DNA from: Anaerolineales bacterium
GTDB lineage: Bacteria; Chloroflexota; Anaerolineae; Anaerolineales; Villigracilaceae
Length of the DNA stretch: 8,440 bases
Direction of reading: 5' to 3'
NCBI GenBank assembly: GCA_024763295.1
Contig: JANTFU010000088.1
Location: 1 to 8,440 of the forward strand
The notes beneath the pieces are model-generated. The model made no database searches, had not been told where the DNA came from, and was given only the letters and a program-made list of their open reading frames with translations. Positions within the stretch are counted from its first letter, which is position 1. Each line of letters opens with the position of its first letter. The translations under genes were made by a program, and so were the position numbers. Below, one piece after another: positions 7,406 to 8,440 of this stretch.

Positions 7406-7503
7406 TTTTTCTCTCCTTTTTTAGATAACTTGTTGATTGAGAATCCCATTTTGTTATATGCGTGTCGGTTTAGGGGTACTATTGCTCGTTTTTTCTCCTT
7501 TCC
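7400..7503 (-). promoter_or_regulatory. Duplicated leader and RBS before the acidic TPR gene
   Basis: The true ribosome binding site is AGGAGAG (7417-7411), 5 nt before the ATG at 7405. A near copy lies about 84 bp upstream: AAAGGAG (7501-7495), then A-rich sequence, then ACGAGC (7489-7484) where the real site has ATGAGC. The upstream copy has ACG instead of ATG, and its frame would stop after 11 codons, so it looks like a decayed start or a duplicated translation leader. Between the copies, TATAAC (7458-7453) could be a weak -10 box, with no good -35 box. No terminator hairpin is visible in the 119-bp gap, so read-through from the upstream TPR gene is likely. Confidence 0.55.
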
Positions 7504-7524
7504 TGTCGGGTTTGGTTGTATGCG

Positions 7525-8440
7525 TTAGTGGGTTTGACAATTGCCTAATAAGCTTGCACGCGCTCTGCTAAGCATCGGATTTTGTTGGGGTTCCAGGAGG
7601 CGTGCTCTTTCGAGCGCCGCTACTGCCAACGAATATTCATGCAAGCGGCGGTATGCATTTGCCAGTTGATTCCAGCAGAGGGCTTTGTCTTTTGAGCGGA
7701 CGAAAAGCTCTATGCTTTTTTCATAAAGCGGAACAGCTTTTTCATACAGCCCCGTGTACATATATGCTTTTCCGAGGTTGTAATAAGCCCAGCCGTTTTG
7801 TGGTTCAAGTTCTATTGCAATGCGATAAGCGTCTTCTGCCAAATCGTAAAGTCTGTTGCGGATGAAGAAGTCTCCTAGCTCAAGCCAATAATGAATCTTG
7901 TGCGCATCTTTATTGGTTTGAAGCGCTTTTTTAAGTGTTTGCGAATAGGATATTTTTTCCTGTCTTGGTAATATCTTTTGAAGGGAGGCTTTTTCAATCG
8001 GTTCCCGCGAACGGATCTTTATTTTTTGGAATTCACTTTTTTGTTGATCCTTTTTTGGCAGGATCGTATGAAGTTCTAGCGGACCGGGCGATGTAGCGTG
8101 ATGTTTGAGCAGTTGCTCATCGTCAAAAAGACTTTTTGCACGCAGAAATGCCTGTGCGGATTCGGCATATTGTTGCTGCTTTTGATGTATGCAGCCAATC
8201 CGATAGTAGGCATACGCTTTTTCAAAGTCATTTTGAAAGACCCGAATACTTTTGGTTAGCAGCAAAATCGCTTTTTCCAATTGACCTGCTCCTTCATGAA
8301 TCAGTGCCATATTGGCGTATGCCCAACCAAAATCTTTTTGGAGGCTGATGACCTTATAGTAGGAGCGGATGGCATCGTTGTATTTTTTGTGGTGGTATTG
8401 AATGTTCCCAAACGTGTTCCAGTAATGCGCGTTTTCAGGG
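7525..8440 (-). CDS. TPR protein with a basic linker (N-terminus beyond right edge)
   Basis: The frame is open from the right edge to a TAA at 7525, giving 304 residues in the window. An in-frame ATG at 8310 is internal, because the TPR pattern continues upstream of it (YWNTFGNIQYHHKKYNDAIR, then GWAYANMALIHEGAGQLEKA). The visible part holds one block of three TPRs ending near RAKSLF. A linker of about 75 residues with an excess of Lys/Arg follows (KKDQQKSEFQKIKIRSREP and onward). A second block of three TPRs starts HYWLELGDFFIRNRLY and contains SIELFVRSKDKALCWNQLANAYRRL. The protein ends GNCQTH. Block order and the SIELF..DKA.W signature match the downstream acidic TPR protein, so the two are paralogues. 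There is no signal peptide or enzyme motif in the visible part. It is probably the first or an earlier gene of the same operon; more modules may lie outside the window. Confidence 0.9.
   Translation of the reverse strand, partial: PENAHYWNTFGNIQYHHKKYNDAIRSYYKVISLQKDFGWAYANMALIHEGAGQLEKAILLLTKSIRVFQNDFEKAYAYYRIGCIHQKQQQYAESAQAFLRAKSLFDDEQLLKHHATSPGPLELHTILPKKDQQKSEFQKIKIRSREPIEKASLQKILPRQEKISYSQTLKKALQTNKDAHKIHYWLELGDFFIRNRLYDLAEDAYRIAIELEPQNGWAYYNLGKAYMYTGLYEKAVPLYEKSIELFVRSKDKALCWNQLANAYRRLHEYSLAVAALERARLLEPQQNPMLSRARASLLGNCQTH

Noticed and set aside
8308..8310. An ATG at 8310 as the start of the first TPR gene.
   Set aside because: The frame and a regular TPR pattern continue upstream to the window edge, so this is an internal methionine.

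Overview
The window looks like bacterial chromosome of moderate GC content. The best guess for the organism is a member of the Chloroflexota, probably class Anaerolineae. This rests on the long, insert-rich SecA with a DEVDNVLIDEARTP-type helicase motif and on multi-TPR proteins with a WNELGN-type repeat. It is recognition from memory, not a search result. Every gene supported here lies on the minus strand, so transcription runs from high to low coordinates.

Layout in transcription order. (1) 8440-7525: the C-terminal part of a protein built from two blocks of three TPRs joined by a lysine-rich linker; its start lies beyond the right edge. (2) 7405-5852: a complete 517-aa protein of the same plan, with a long, extremely acidic linker between the TPR blocks. 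(3) 5841-4075: a 588-aa protein that starts 10 nt after gene 2. It has a TPR block at each end and a ParB/Spo0J-type domain (CTPase fold plus helix-turn-helix) where the others have only a linker. A strong rho-independent terminator follows at 4017-4067. (4) 4009-3879: a non-coding, nested inverted repeat. (5) 3815-3465: a small predicted lipoprotein. (6) A 222-bp gap with a good -10 box and ribosome binding site, then secA from 3242 through the left edge, with its C-terminus missing.

Genes 1-3 appear to form one transcription unit of related modular proteins. The N-terminal blocks of genes 2 and 3 begin almost identically (MSDHQVWNELG and MTDYAIWNELG), and gene 1 carries the same module. The third member adds a predicted DNA-binding, nucleotide-switch domain but lacks the usual ParB C-terminal dimerisation region. 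No ParA and no parS-like site is visible. I infer a TPR scaffold or adaptor system with a ParB-like DNA-binding member. Its function is unknown, and this is the best candidate here for an undescribed system. The lipoprotein and secA look like separate units with no evident link to it.
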